Source of the DNA: Tanypteryx hageni
Taxonomy: Eukaryota; Arthropoda; Insecta; Odonata; Petaluridae
Assembly: GCA_028673005.1 (NCBI GenBank)
Contig: CM054120.1
Span: forward strand, 71,535,533 to 71,599,532
DNA length: 64,000 nt
Direction of reading: 5' to 3'
The notes below the pieces were generated by a model, which made no database searches, was not told where the DNA came from, and saw only the letters and a program-made list of their open reading frames with translations. The position numbers and the translations under genes were made by a program. Shown here piece after piece: positions 22,471 to 36,338 of the stretch. The number at the start of each line of letters is the position of its first letter. Positions within the stretch are counted from its first letter, which is position 1.

Positions 22471-24140
22471 CGGGACCATTTCCGAGGAGTCACTTATCGG
22501 GATTTTTCCAAGAAGTTGAAATTGTATTGAGAGTGATTTGTGTGGTGATTTCTATCCAGGACATATGAATCGGTGCAATTAAAACCGTCAAAAAGGAACC
22601 TGGGCGAATGCGGTTATTTGGGTAATTTTAACGTAATTTTATAATAACTAGAGCCGTCTAGGAAAATCGCGGGACCTGGTGCAATGTTTTCGCGCGGCGT
22701 CTCTTACGCTGGGCTGATCATATTTAAACAAGGGAAAAACGGAAGGTTTACTGGAGTTTAATAGGAAAAATACGGGAGAAAACGGGATATCTTCTTTCTA
22801 AATTATTGTTTTATGAAGGACGTTTTCAAATTTCAAAAATGTATAATTTTAATGGTTTATGGAATTCTGCTGATAGGATAAAACATTGCGGTTTGATTCC
22901 AGTTTTTTTCAAATACTTATTTTAATGTTTAAAGAATATAGTTTTAAATTTCCTTTCCCTATAACAAAAATAAAAAAGGGTTTGTTTGCGTCTTCCATGG
23001 AAATAAAATGTATTTCATAGTATATTTTCTGCTTTTATGATTTCTACCTTATTTTGCAGTAACTCATAAAATTCGTTGCATGGTATCATACATGCAGTAG
23101 TATAAAATTGTAACCACAACATTGAAAGTTGTAATTTCTAGCTTGTTTCGCTCATCGGTCAATTCAATTGATTAAAGAGAAACCTCGTTCTGTTTTTACA
23201 TTATGAGTCGGCAACGCAAATCCAGTAACTGAAAACTTTAAAAAGTTCGCTCTTCTGTCCGTCAAACTCGACAAAAGAAAAAATAATGGTGCAATTTCCA
23301 ATTGTTGATTTTGAGATCCATTTTAATTGATCATTTTCCGTTTGTTGGGGGACAAACGTTTTTAAAATAGAGAAGATATGGAAATTTAATTTCAGGGAAA
23401 CGCTCTACTTGTGTGTTGATGTTTGTCGGCAGTGCGCTCCTGGACTTCCTGACGACCGTATTGTTAATTTATTTCCTTTATTTTTATGTAACAGCCTTCT
23501 ATTTTTCCCTCTCCCTCCGCCTTTTTCTTAATTTAATGCGTGGGTCGTTTCATTTCCTATGTTTTATAATGTGACATTAATTTCTTATACTCAATATATA
23601 CAAATGAACAAATATTTTTAGACGTTCCGTCCTGTTTTATTGGTCAAGTATTCAATTTTCAGTAATTTTACCATCCAGGGCCAAGCGTCGAAAATTAAAA
23701 AAAAATAAGCCATGGTGTTTTAATAGTTAATATTTTTTTACATGGAATACCAGCATGTATAGGCCATTACAGTCAAGTTTGTGTGTATAACAAGAACGTT
23801 TGTTTGAGCGCGCGGCCTATTTCTGTGTGAGGCCGGGTGCAGTGTCATCGTTGGCCCCGCAATCCTGCGAAAAACTATATTTTAATTTCTTGTCAGCTTG
23901 AAGAGGTGTTTTGGAACCGCCGGACAATTCTGTTTGTGAGATTATGCAAGTTATAGCTTCCTAAACTCTTTCCTGCAGATTAATTTTAGGAGTCCCGCGA
24001 AAATAGTTTTAATTGTATAAATCAAATATTTGGATACATTGATAGGTAATTAGCGTAATACACTTTCCTCTACTAAATAAATGATGGCGTGGTACCAATG
24101 CTTTCAAAGGTTGTAACCCCACTGACTGTGAGGGAGAAAT

Positions 24141-24662
24141 TCAAGGTTTAAGGTAACTGAGCGGTAGGGAAATCATGCCATTTCCCTCCATTTCCGCGGA
24201 TCCACACTGAACTTCAATCTTTTGTGGAACCCTAGGGTTCCACGTAACCCATGTTAAGAAGCACTGACATACGTCACCCCAGACTTGACGGGGCTCCTGG
24301 CGCGCATCATGTACGACCCACCCTAAATCCACCACTGCTCGAGATAATATCTTAAGTTTCTTTAAATGATTGTAGAAATTCTTGCTCCTTCTATCCGCAA
24401 AGCTAAAAAAAGCTTCTGTCTCTCCTTTCAAAATCAGATCCTTCTTTTTTTCTAAAATATCCTCAACGCTAAAGTCGACTTCTCCGAACTTCTTTCTTAT
24501 TTCGTTTCCATATTCCAACTCGGTCTACTCGTCTCTTCCTTCCATTGCCTTTCAGTACTCGAAGATGTTCAGTAATGCATAGCTCCTAATTTTACCGAAT
24601 CTCATACCGCGTACATTTCGTGCCCGAGGACTGGGATACATTCTCTCAGTCACTACGGGGTT
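24141..24662 (-). pseudogene. Unrecognised interrupted frame (unit 3)
   Basis: Same frame and TAG. It has RSKNFYNHLKKLKIL where units 1 and 2 have RNKNFYNHLKKLRIL, a variant shared with units 4 and 5. Confidence 0.35.
24224..24266 (-). mobile_element. hAT-like terminus (unit 3)
   Basis: Same terminus and perfect 20-base palindrome as in unit 1. Confidence 0.55.
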
Positions 24663-25406
24663 TTATCTCATCTTTCAAGACTCAATCATAGCTATCCTTC
24701 ATACTCGTTCTTTTATATTTTTTCATTTACCCGCTATGTTATTTATAAAAATCATTAATTTTTATGTATTGTATTATTATGTTATTTCGTTATAATATTT
24801 AATTGTAAGATTGCTTGCGCTGTATGTGGAATTATATGAGTAATTAAAAATATTAATAAAGGGTGACGCGCAGGGGCTACCCGAAAAATTAAGGCGCTCC
24901 GTATAGGTTAGTTGATATATTATCAAAGTACATGTTCATTTATTCTACGTAATGTAAAACGTTTTGATAATGATAGAATAAAATGTAAGTCGTCAAGATT
25001 CAGGCCTGTCGGCGATATAAGTATATTATTTATTTATTTGCGCGTAAAGTATAGATCAGCGGTTCACAATTCAGAAGTTGACTCGGGCCTAAATCAACCT
25101 TGATTTGATCTAAGCAGGCCGGCCTATGAAACTTTTGTCCATAGTAAAAGTTAGAATATGTTAATGTGGATTCGTTAATTACTATGACAAATTTTTCTTG
25201 TAAATTTTATGAGGTGACAAAGCTATATAATTTACTCACTCGTTGGGAGATGTTGCGCAGTTTATCTCTTGACATTCCAGTTATATCTGGCGTAATTCTA
25301 GTTGTCGCTGTTCTGAAATTGTTTCTTTATTCTAATCTGACATCGTTAAAGGTAATGGAGGTTTTTTTTAACCTCACGTGAGAGATGTATTACAAACATA
25401 AAGGAA

Positions 25407-25552
25407 AAACAGATATCTAGGTCCTTGGATTGGTATCTGTTTAGAAAAAATATGCTCGCCACAATGGTGTTTAGTAATTAAACAGATATCTAAGTCCTTG
25501 TATTGGTATCTGTTTAGAAAACATATGCGCGCTACAATGGTGTTTAGTAATA
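25407..25552. repeat. Two tandem 73-bp subrepeats (unit 3)
   Basis: Same A and B copies; B carries a private G-to-T change (CCTTGTATTGG). Confidence 0.9.
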
Positions 25553-26365
25553 GACGTATGTCTGATAAAAGAACAAGTTTAATGCGTAAAGATTCATAAA
25601 TAAAAATATTTTGTTCACCAAATCGAATTGTTCTGGAATTTGAATTGGTTTAACGGTCTAAGGGTGTCGAGTGATCGCTATGTCGAATGTTCTAGAGCAG
25701 CGACTAACAAATATTTACGGCTCTGGGACCTGTTGTTACGGCAACCGATCTTGTCCTGACCCCTATTATGGCAGATGACCTTGTCGCTATTCTCATAACT
25801 CCACCCATCTACCAACAAATGTAATAATGTGATTGGAATACTTAGAGAAAATCAGGATTTTCGTTAATATTCATATTGAAAAATCGTCAAAGATTAACTT
25901 TTACTCACGAGATCAAGATTATGCCAACCATCGGGTCGTATGCAAAAAATTGCGGTTTATTGAAACTTAATCTCTGTCGTTTTTAGATGGAATAACTTGA
26001 CGTCAAGGGCGGATCTAGGAACCTCCCAAGGAGGGGGGGGGATCGATTAAGTTCTATTTTCCTCGTAAGTAGGAAAATTTTCAAATAAAACTCCCTATAA
26101 TTGTCAAAATTATATTCAGGACTTTTTAAGGAGATTATCACAAGAAATAATAGTATAGTAATTTTCTATCCTAAAACCTATTTTGGTGAAATATATTTTG
26201 ACAACCACGCATACATTGACCTCCCTTATAATAATCCATATTTTGCGAAAATGATGTATAAGGCTTATGTTTCGCATAATGTAAAAAGGAAAAAATATAT
26301 TTAAATCGGGTATCTGTGACATTCTATTAACTTTGTATAGCACTTTTAACATTTTATTTTAAAAA

Positions 26366-27552
26366 TCACAATAAAAAATCAAGTCGCCGATTGCCAGAAT
26401 TAGCAAAACGATCTAAAATCTCTTCCTGGTCAAGATGAATATCTTGATGTTTATGGAGTAACGCCAAACCCACAAGTCTTTCTTCACTCATTCTGTTCCG
26501 CAATCAAGTTTTAAATCGTCGCAAAGCCGAAAAGTTGCTTTCAGAGCTAGCTACACTTTTAGGAAGAGTGAGTAAAAGTTTTAATAAAATTTTGCGACTT
26601 GTTTAAATTTTCTTGTAGCACATACTGAAAACTTCACAGATACTCATGTTAGTTATAAAGTTATTGCACTTATATTCACGTTCCCATTTGGTTTTCCACA
26701 TTATTAATTCGCTTAGAAAAATAGTAAACGAATTTGAAATAATGAAAACATTCTAAAAGTCAGAATATTTTTCCCATCTTGACGTTACAGTATTATCTAA
26801 CACAACTTGATCCAAACACAATAGTTGTTTCGGTAATATATTTCCCAAATTAAATGCCTTAAGTGTATCATCACAAAAACGGCTTCGAAAATCATCTAGG
26901 AGAGTATCAATCATTGGGATAATTTCAATACGTCGATTGTATTCCTCAGCGGTTTCCGAACAGTTAATTCTTCTTTAGGTATACCAGGGCTTAATGAGCT
27001 TTAATTGCAAAATATCTGCAAATTCATTAGCGCTTTTCCAAATTCTATTAAATACTTCGTCAACCCTTTTCCTTTCACAATCTAATAAGCAAATGATGTC
27101 CTCAATGCATTTTATAGCTGAATACAGATCTAGCGACTCTTTTTGTAATGACTTACTATTTGGAAGTGTCAAGGAAAAAATAATAGTAATGCATTTCATC
27201 GAAACAATGAATTTGCTTGTCATGAGATTACTGAGGAGTAAATCCGCCTTTGTTAAAGATGTCCTATCATCCCAATTACTGATATCGTTCAATATCTTGG
27301 TAATTATGGAAAATATTTTCTCAAACATTAAACAAGCATTATGTTTTTTTACCCAGCGTGTATCGCACAAGGTACTTAATCCACCACCCATTTCTCCCTT
27401 TAAAATATAACTTCTCTTAGCAGAAAAATGATAACAATTAATAACCTCGCCCATTAATTCAAAACATTTTCTAATTGCCCTAATTTCGGGCGATTGCTTG
27501 TTTTTCTTTATGAGCCAAAACATGAAGATTTTGAGCACTTCCCACCCTTGAG
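26366..27552 (-). pseudogene. hAT transposase pseudogene (unit 3)
   Basis: Same four stops as in unit 1. This stretch of unit 3 is of the unit 1/2 type (TTCCTGGTCAAG). Confidence 0.88.
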
Positions 27553-28015
27553 GTTGCGACTTATAACTGACCGTGAGTGAAACAATCTGATCTTATATTT
27601 AAATTTATATTCAAATTTAAATTAAATAATATACTTTATCATTACACCGTTTATGCACACTTCACTAAATAAGAATATTTATTAAGTAACTGAATTAATA
27701 AACCAAAACAACATCAAGTCCTTGAACTTTGACAATGTCATTGTCGTCAGGGAACTTATCGTTAAAAATGCAAATTTAGTCCAAATTAATGAGAATAAAC
27801 GTGAAATGCGTGCGGTTTCGAGTCAAAGACTAAAAATGACGATAAGAATAAGAAACTATGATCATTCTTCATAATTACTATGCAGGTACGAAGTTTTTAA
27901 GTAAATTTGTCGAATTTATATAATCAAATGAATGCACTTATAAAAGTCAACTTTTACGTGTTATCTTACGGGGCATAAATAAAATGCGAATACCTTTTTA
28001 TGGGAAATCTGTCGG

Positions 28016-28102
28016 GAATTTAAACTCCCCTACGTGCCAAGTTTCGTTACGATACCTTTGAAGGTGTGGATTTGCATAGGATAACATACATACAACCAAA
28101 CA
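28016..28102 (+). mobile_element. Retroelement 3'-end-like sequence (unit 3)
   Basis: Same sequence as in unit 1. Confidence 0.4.
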
Positions 28103-28306
28103 TTTGAAATTAATTTCCATTGATTGATAAACTTTAGCAAAATAATCATGCTGATTTATGACAAGATGAAAACGGATTTTCCATTGTTGGCTATCAAATA
28201 AAAAGTTTTTTAATTTTAAATATTTGATGAAATTGTAATCGGGACTAGAAAGGTGATTTATAAGTGCTGTTTTTATATTATGTTACAGTTGTATTTTTCA
28301 AGCTGC

Positions 28307-28543
28307 TCATACGTGATTTTTGCTAGTATTATTCAGGGTTTTAATTGATGATTCAACGACTATAATATCATCCGTTGGAGGTTCTTTGTGAGGGAGACAA
28401 AAGTTAAGTCTTGTCCTCAAGAGATTGAGTTTTTGTTTAGTAAATGTTCTTTCAGAGAAGTTATGGTCAATATCGATGTAATCAAAGTGTTTTATGTGGT
28501 CTCTAAAGGATTTTATGTTTTCTGCGTGTGTGTGTGAAAAAGT
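28307..28543 (-). pseudogene. Probable RT fragment (unit 3)
   Basis: Same frame as in unit 1. Confidence 0.5.
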
Positions 28544-31087
28544 CTAGAATAGTGTACTTTCCCCTAAATCCGGAGGGCGTGTGAGATTGCGTCTTTTAGG
28601 TCCCTAGCGTGGAGAAATTTCATTAATAAGGAAGGTATTTGGCTGATTTGGTAATAACTATCTTACGTATCGAGGCACTATAAGTATTTTTGGGCAAAGG
28701 CCTTGCGGTTCAATTTAAACATTTCGCGGCCAATACTTTGAAAAATACTGCTCTAGACCATTTAAAATATCTAGCGTCTAGACTTTAGATGATTGCAAGG
28801 AGTGTACACATCATCATAATTACCTCAGCTTCGGTGTTTGATGAATATACATAATTATTTTCGATAAAGTTTGATAAAATAAGTTTTGATGATAATAAAT
28901 GGCGGATGTGATCACATAAGGCGGAATGTCTTACTCTACATATGGTTTTGTAATTTCACTGTTGAATACAATAAGCGGTTGATAACATTAACGAGTGATC
29001 ACATAAACGATTACAAAGATTTCAACTGAAATTAGTCCATTTTTGGAGGATCATTGTTATAAGTCTTAATCGTTGCGTTTGTTATAATTTCAACATTTAA
29101 AAATTTATTAGTGCCAAGTAATATGATTTAGGTCTGTTATTAAATTCATAATGGCTCCAGCAACAATAATATTGAAAAAGGGAAAGAAATTGGTTATGAA
29201 CAAAAACTTATGGTTCCACTTCCATTTCAATCACCGAAATGGATAAAAAATACTGGGGGCATGAAAAACTTTCTATCGAAATTTGCCTCCACTCAATTTT
29301 TTTGAAGCAATCTTGTAAGAATGCATAAGCTAACAGCAACAATTTGTTTATTTATTTAGAGATAATCATAGGTATTTCATGTCACGTGATATTATTTCTT
29401 GCGATTACAACCCTGCTCATGTTTCTCAAATTTCTTTCCTAGTCTACCGTTGGAAATATCAGAGATTGTTAAATTTGAAAAATTTGTATTTCTAAAAGAT
29501 AGCTGGTGCCTTATTATGATCACATGAGAATATTATTATCTGCAATTTTTGGAATAAATACGAGGATCTTAATATTCTACGGTGAGCTCTCTTCTGAATT
29601 TGCTGAGATGTAGATTTAGTTAAAAGCCGTTAATCTGTAGAATATCGTTGTAGGGACATTTATTTTTGGGAATAAAATATAGGTAAAATACTGACATTTA
29701 AACTATCGTTTTGAGGAGGGCCGCGTGAATGAAGTTTGAAGGCCGAGTGCAATATATTTCTGCCATTCTATTACTTAAAGAAAGATATAAAGAAAAAATG
29801 AGATTTCTTTTTGATGACGCAATGTGAGAAAGCGCGTTTTATTTATAGATTGTTATTTAGAATTGCAAACGTGATATTCTTTATTAACCTAGTAATATAA
29901 TTGTATGACACAAAGTTATTTATTCGATAATTAATTAAAAACGTATATTCTTACTCTTACACATGTTTCGTTTCAAATCTAATCGAGTATTGCCTTATGA
30001 TATGAATATACTACATCACTAAAAAGGACTCTCCGGACAATCCAGATTTTTCAAGAAAATTTCTTTTCTTCTATTATTATGGCATCAAAGATCACGCAAA
30101 TAGTGAATAATTTTAAATTTCTATCTATACCAGTTGTATCATAATCATAATTTGCATATTTAGAAGTCCCCGCCCGAGCCTCCTTAAATTTTCCAAAGCA
30201 TTTCTTTGGCAATGTAATGGATTGCATCATAAACCACATTTTTATAAATCTGGATTAAATAATTTTTCAGCAATATATAAATGATTCTCGCCTCTCCATC
30301 ATAAAACAAGTTTTAGAAGGATATATACTTTCAAAAGAGCAAATTTATACAAAACACGAAAAAATATTAATATTTTATAAACGCTAAATTTCGTTTCATT
30401 TTATTTTCAGAAGGATATTAAAGTTTAGAAAATTCTTTCCGGCGAAAAAGTTTACTCTTCTGAAATTGCAAGTTTTACAAAATTTCAATCACACGGGAAA
30501 TACAATCTAGTTTCATAATTACTGATTTGAATGCATTTCACTTTTCTCCTGAAGGAATGTTGGATGAAAAAAATCTCCTAGGAAAAATTCTGATTGAATC
30601 GCAAAAAGTACTTAAAGAGATTATTTTAATCCCTTAATTTAAACTACTCATGCAGGATTTAAATCTGGAAATAGAATAGGAGTGACATTTTTTAGTTAAA
30701 TTAAAATAAAACAGTATTTTTCACCATCGGGTTTATTGAATAAAAGCATACTAACGACTATTTTCACACATAGCTATAGGCCCCTTTTCATAAGTATGGG
30801 CCGCATGGAAATTGAACTTAACATTTAAAGAAAACCATTGTCGTTTCTACTTGAAAATATCAAGGTACAGACGTGAAGTTTTAGTGGGAAGACGAAATGG
30901 TGTTTTATCGGAATCTTCCACTTGTCTGTAATCCAGCTGCTACATTCTTTCGAGCCTCGTTTCTGAAAAATAATAAAGGAAATGAGTGTATTTGTCATAG
31001 TTATGAATGCACATCTTCAATAATTTTGTTTGAAATCAACTTCATAATTTTAAGCATCATGATAGATAAACTGCGCCGCAAATAAAT

Positions 31088-31356
31088 CTATAGAAACCTG
31101 AGGGCTAACAAAAGACAAGGATTTCGCCTACGCTTCATAGCCCTTATCACCAGTCGTGGGATGTCCGGATCGTTTTTTCCTCTTCGATCACAATCACGAG
31201 TAAGGACTTAACTCCCACTCTATTTCTTTGCCTTTCTTCGTCCAGTATTCGGTTGTCATTTCCAGCAGCGTATCTGGCAGCAGTAGATGCCGCGAAGAGA
31301 CCTCCACTATGGATGATGACTTCGTGAGGGAACCAAGATGTGTAAAATAAATAAAA
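31088..31356 (-). pseudogene. Decayed duplicate of the 74-codon exon (unit 4, frameshifted)
   Basis: Carries the same frameshifted T-run as units 1-3. It also has the GGGCTAAC variant near 31101 shared with units 5-7. Confidence 0.7.
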
Positions 31357-31968
31357 TTAATATACATTAAAAACAGCTGAGTTGATTCTGAAGCCTAAAT
31401 TGGGGGGAATGCATGGAGGACGACGGATGATGAACCGGGATACTTCAATATTTCGAAGTCGTGGATCTAGGTGTAAGGCTTAGGGGTGTAATAGGAAGAC
31501 AAATATATTTACTGACACTTATTTACGCAAAATTAAACCATCACATTATAATAAACAAACAGAATAATGCTTAGATATTTGTAGAATATTTTAAAAATGC
31601 TTATATTATCAAATAAAATATTTGAGATGTATTTTAATAAATGTTAATCATCTCCCTTACGGGGGTTATTTACGCAGTCAACCCACTTTTGTATCCGCCA
31701 CTGTTCGTGGATACCTTACATAGACTCATCGCTTTTAATAAAATAACTTTCTCTGCACTATTAATTTCAAAGATATTCACGGAAATATCAGATATTGAAA
31801 TATTTAGCACAAGGTTATGATAAACGAAAATTCAGACGCACCTATCGGCTGCAGTACAGCCGTCGTCGGTGGTACTTCGACGAAGGTTGAAATATATATT
31901 TTCTTTCTCTTTACTCAAGTGCTTATTTTTGAATTTGTTTTCGGGCACGAGGCGAGCACGTTAATAAT

Positions 31969-32193
31969 CTAGCAAAGAAATTGTATAAATAGTGAAGTAC
32001 TTCGCTTACGTCTCATGGCTCTCATCACGAGACCTGGGATGTCCGAGAAGCTTCGCTCCACCTCCATCACAACTTTGTGATAGCGCTTTCGGGCCTTTTT
32101 TCTCGGAGGTATTTCGTCCCGTTCATCTTTGCCATTTCCGCCAGCGGCTCCGGGAGGTGAGTTGGACGGGCCTCCGGTTCCTCTTTTACTCAT
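31969..32193 (-). CDS. Conserved 74-codon ORF (unit 4)
   Basis: Identical at protein level to the unit 1 copy. Confidence 0.45.
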   Translation of the reverse strand: MSKRGTGGPSNSPPGAAGGNGKDERDEIPPRKKARKRYHKVVMEVERSFSDIPGLVMRAMRRKRSTSLFIQFLC

Positions 32194-32443
32194 GATGTCT
32201 TCGCGAGTTCTTGCCGAGAGTTCTTCTAAATGTCGGTGTTTTGATTTGTAGGAATGCGTGGAGCGGAGTCAACCAGAAATGAACCGTCGAGGGGGTCCAC
32301 TGCGGTGCGAGTGAAAAGAGTAGGTGCTTTGCCGGCGTGCTTTCCACCCTCTTTTTATTTCCATCCCTCCCCCGTCTCCTCTAATGCCGTGGTGAATCCT
32401 CATTGGTTGTCTGCGACGTGACGTCTCACGTGCGCTACCCTTT
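32194..32443 (-). promoter_or_regulatory. Promoter-like region (unit 4)
   Basis: Same motifs and spacing. One private substitution (CTGCGACGTGACG near 32412) creates an extra GACGTG next to the CRE-like site. Confidence 0.42.
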
Positions 32444-34112
32444 CGGGACCATTTCCGAGGAGTCACTTATCGGGATTTTTCCAAGAAGTTGAAATTGTAT
32501 TGAGAGTGATTTGTGTGGTGATTTCTATCCAGGACATATGAATCGGTGCATTTAAAACCGTCAAAAAGGAACCTGGGCGAATGCGGTTATTTGGGTAATT
32601 TTACGTAATTTTATAATAACTAGAGCCGTCTAGGAAAATCGCGGGACCTGGTGCAATGTTTTCGCGCGGCGTCTCTTACGCTGGGCTGATCATATTTAAA
32701 CAAGGGAAAAACGGAAGGTTTACTGGAGTTTAATAGGAAAAATACGGGAGAAAACGGGATATCTTCTTTCTAAATTATTGTTTTATGAAGGACGTTTTCA
32801 AATTTCAAAAATGTATAATTTTAATGGTTTATGGAATTCTGCTGATAGGATAAAACATTGCGGTTTGATTCCAGTTTTTTTCAAATACTTATTTTAATGT
32901 TTAAAGAATATAGTTTTAAATTTCCTTTCCCTATAACAAAAATAAAAAAGGGTTTGTTTGCGTCTTCCATGGAAATAAAATGTATTTCATAGTATATTTT
33001 CTGCTTTTATGATTTCTACCTTATTTTGTAGTAACTCATAAAATTCGTTGCATGGTATCATACATGCAGTAGTATAAAATTGTAACCACAACATTGAAAG
33101 TTGTAATTTCTAGCTTGTTTCGCTCATCGGTCAGTTCAATTGATTAAAGAGAAACCTCGTTCTGTTTTTACATTATGAGTCGGCAACGCAAATCCAGTAA
33201 CTGAAAACTTTAAAAAGTTCGCTCTTCTGTCCGTCAAACTCGACAAAAGAAAAAATAATGGTGCAATTTCCAATTGTTGATTTTGAGATCCATTTTAATT
33301 GATCATTTTCCGTTTGTTGGGGGACAAACGTTTTTAAAATAGAGAAGATATGGAAATTTAATTTCAGGGAAACGCTCTACTTGTGTGTTGATGTTTGTCG
33401 GCAGTGCGCTCCTGGACTTCCTGACGACCGTATTGTTAATTTATTTCCTTTATTTTTATTTAACAGCCTTCTATTTTTCCCTCTCCCTCCGCCTTTTTCT
33501 TAATTTAATGCGTAGGGCGTTTCATTTCCTATGTTTTATAATGTGACATTAATTTCTTATACTCAATATATACAAATGAACAAATATTTTTAGACGTTCC
33601 GTCCTGTTTTATTGGTCAAGTATTCAATTTTCAGTAATTTTACCATCCAGGGCCAAGCGTCGAAAATTAAAAAAAAATAAGCCATGGTGTTTTAATAGTT
33701 AATATTTTTTTACATGGAATACCAGCATGTATAGGCCATTACAGTCAAGTTTGTGTGTATAACAAGAACGTTTGTTTGAGCGCGCGGCCTATTTCTGTGT
33801 GAGGCCGGGTGCAGTGTCATCGTTGGCCCCGCAATCCTGCGAAAAACTATATTTTAATTTCTTGTCAGCTTGAAGAGGTGTTTTGGAACCGCCGGACAAT
33901 TCTGTTTGTGAGATTATGCAAGTTATAGCTTCCTAAACTCTTTCCTGCAGATTAATTTTAGGAGTCCCGCGAAAATAGTTTTAATTGTATAAATCAAATA
34001 TTTGGATACATTGATAGGTAATTAGCGTAATACACTTTCCTCTACTAAATAAATGATGGCGTGGTACCAATGCTTTCAAAGGTTGTAACCCCACTGACTG
34101 TGAGGGAGAAAT

Positions 34113-34634
34113 TCAAGGTTTAAGGTAACTGAGCGGTAGGGAAATCATGCCATTTCCCTCCATTTCCGCGGATCCACACTGAACTTCAATCTTTTGTGGA
34201 ACCCTAGGGTTCCACGTAACCCATGTTAAGAAGCACTGACATACGTCACCCCAGACTTGACGGGGCTCCTGGCGCGCATCATGTACGACCCACCCTAAAT
34301 CCACCACTGCTCTAGATAATATCTTAAGTTTCTTTAAATGATTGTAGAAATTCTTGCTCCTTCTATCCGCAAAGCTAAAAAAAGCTTCTGTCTCTCCTTT
34401 CAAAATCAGATCCTTCTTTTTTTCTAAAATATCCTCAACGCTAAAGTCGACTTCTCCGAACTTCTTTCTTATTTCGTTTCCATATTCCAACTCGGTCTAC
34501 TCGTCTCTTCCTTCCATTGCCTTTCAGTACTCGAAGATGTTCAGTAATGCATAGCTCCTAATTTTACCGAATCTCATACCGCGTACATTTCGTGCCCGAG
34601 GACTGGGATACATTCTCTCAGTCACTACGGGGTT
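34113..34634 (-). pseudogene. Unrecognised interrupted frame (unit 4)
   Basis: Same frame and TAG as the others; unit-3-type peptide. Confidence 0.35.
34196..34238 (-). mobile_element. hAT-like terminus (unit 4)
   Basis: Same terminus and perfect 20-base palindrome as in unit 1. Confidence 0.55.
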
Positions 34635-35378
34635 TTATCTCATCTTTCAAGACTCAATCATAGCTATCCTTCATACTCGTTCTTTTATATTTTTTCATTT
34701 ACCCGCTATGTTATTTATAAAAATCATTAATTTTTATGTATTGTATTATTATGTTATTTCGTTATAATATTTAATTGTAAGATTGCTTGCGCTGTATGTG
34801 GAATTATATGAGTAATTAAAAATATTAATAAAGGGTGACGCGCAGGGGCTACCCGAAAAATTAAGGCGCTCCGTATAGGTTAGTTGATATATTATCAAAG
34901 TACATGTTCATTTATTCTACGTAATGTAAAACGTTTTGATAATGATAGAATAAAATGTAAGTCGTCAAGATTCAGGCCTGTCGGCGATATAAGTATATTA
35001 TTTATTTATTTGCGCGTAAAGTATAGATCAGCGGTTCACAATTCAGAAGTTGACTCGGGCCTAAATCAACCTTGATTTGATCTAAGCAGGCCGGCCTATG
35101 AAACTTTTGTCCATAGTAAAAGTTAGAATATGTTAATGTGGATTCGTTAATTACTATGACAAATTTTTCTTGTAAATTTTATGAGGTGACAAAGCTATAT
35201 AATTTACTCACTCGTTGGGAGATGTTGCGCAGTTTATCTCTTGACATTCCAGTTATATCTGGCGTAATTCTAGTTGTCGCTGTTCTGAAATTGTTTCTTT
35301 ATTCTAATCTGACATCGTTAAAGGTAATGGAGGTTTTTTTTAACCTCACGTGAGAGATGTATTACAAACATAAAGGAA

Positions 35379-35524
35379 AAACAGATATCTAGGTCCTTGG
35401 ATTGGTATCTGTTTAGAAAAAATATGCTCGCCACAATGGTGTTTAGTAATTAAACAGATATCTAAGTCCTTGGATTGGTATCTGTTTAGAAAACATATGC
35501 GCGCTACAATGGTGTTTAGTAATA
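35379..35524. repeat. Two tandem 73-bp subrepeats (unit 4)
   Basis: Same A and B copies as in unit 1. Confidence 0.9.
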
Positions 35525-36338
35525 GACGTATGTCTGATAAAAGAACAAGTTTAATGCGTAAAGATTCATAAATAAAAATATTTTGTTCACCAAATCGAAT
35601 TGTTCTGGAATTTGAATTGGTTTAACGGTCTAAGGGTGTCGAGTGATCGCTATGTCGAATGTTCTAGAGCAGCGACTAACAAATATTTACGGCTCTGGGA
35701 CCTGTTGTTACGGCAACCGATCTTGTCCTGACCCCTATTATGGCAGATGACCTTGTCGCTATTCTCATAACTCCACCCATCTACCAACAAATGTAATAAT
35801 GTGATAGGAATACTTAGAGAAAATCAGGATTTTCGTTAAAATTCATATTGAAAAATCGTCAAAGATTAACTTTTACTCACGAGATCAAGATGATGCCAAC
35901 CATCGGGTCGTATGCAAAAAATTGCGGTTTATTGAAACTTAATCTCTGTCGTTTTTAGATGGAATAACTTGACATCAAGGGCGGATCTAGGAACCTCCCA
36001 AGGAGGGGGGGGGGATCGATTAAGTTCTATTTTCCTCGTAAGTAGGAAAATTTTCAAATAAAACTCCCTATAATTGTCAAAATTATATTCAGGACTTTTT
36101 ATAGAGATTATCACAAGAAATAATAGTATAGTAATTTTCTATCCTAAAACCTATTTTGGTGAAATATATTTTGACAACCACGCATACATTGACCTCCCTT
36201 ATAATAATCCATATTTTGCGAAAATGATGTATAAGGCTTATGTTTCGCATAATGTAAAAAGGAAAAAATATATTTAAATCGGGTATCTGTGACATTCTAT
36301 TAACTTTGTATAGCACTTTTAACATTTTATTTTAAAAA

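Larger units (their letters stand above)
20262..30235. repeat. Array unit 3, complete (9974 bp), mosaic
   Basis: Same order and orientation as the other units. It resembles units 1 and 2 up to about 23860, then shares variants with unit 4 (GCAATCCTGCG, TTTCCGCGG, TGTTCATTTATTC) to about 25770. It returns to the unit 1/2 type through the hAT pseudogene and becomes unit-4-like again after about 27650 (TGCACACTTC, and a 4-bp insertion at 28620-28623). This alternation points to gene conversion or unequal exchange. Short-form end, 9-G tract. Confidence 0.97.
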
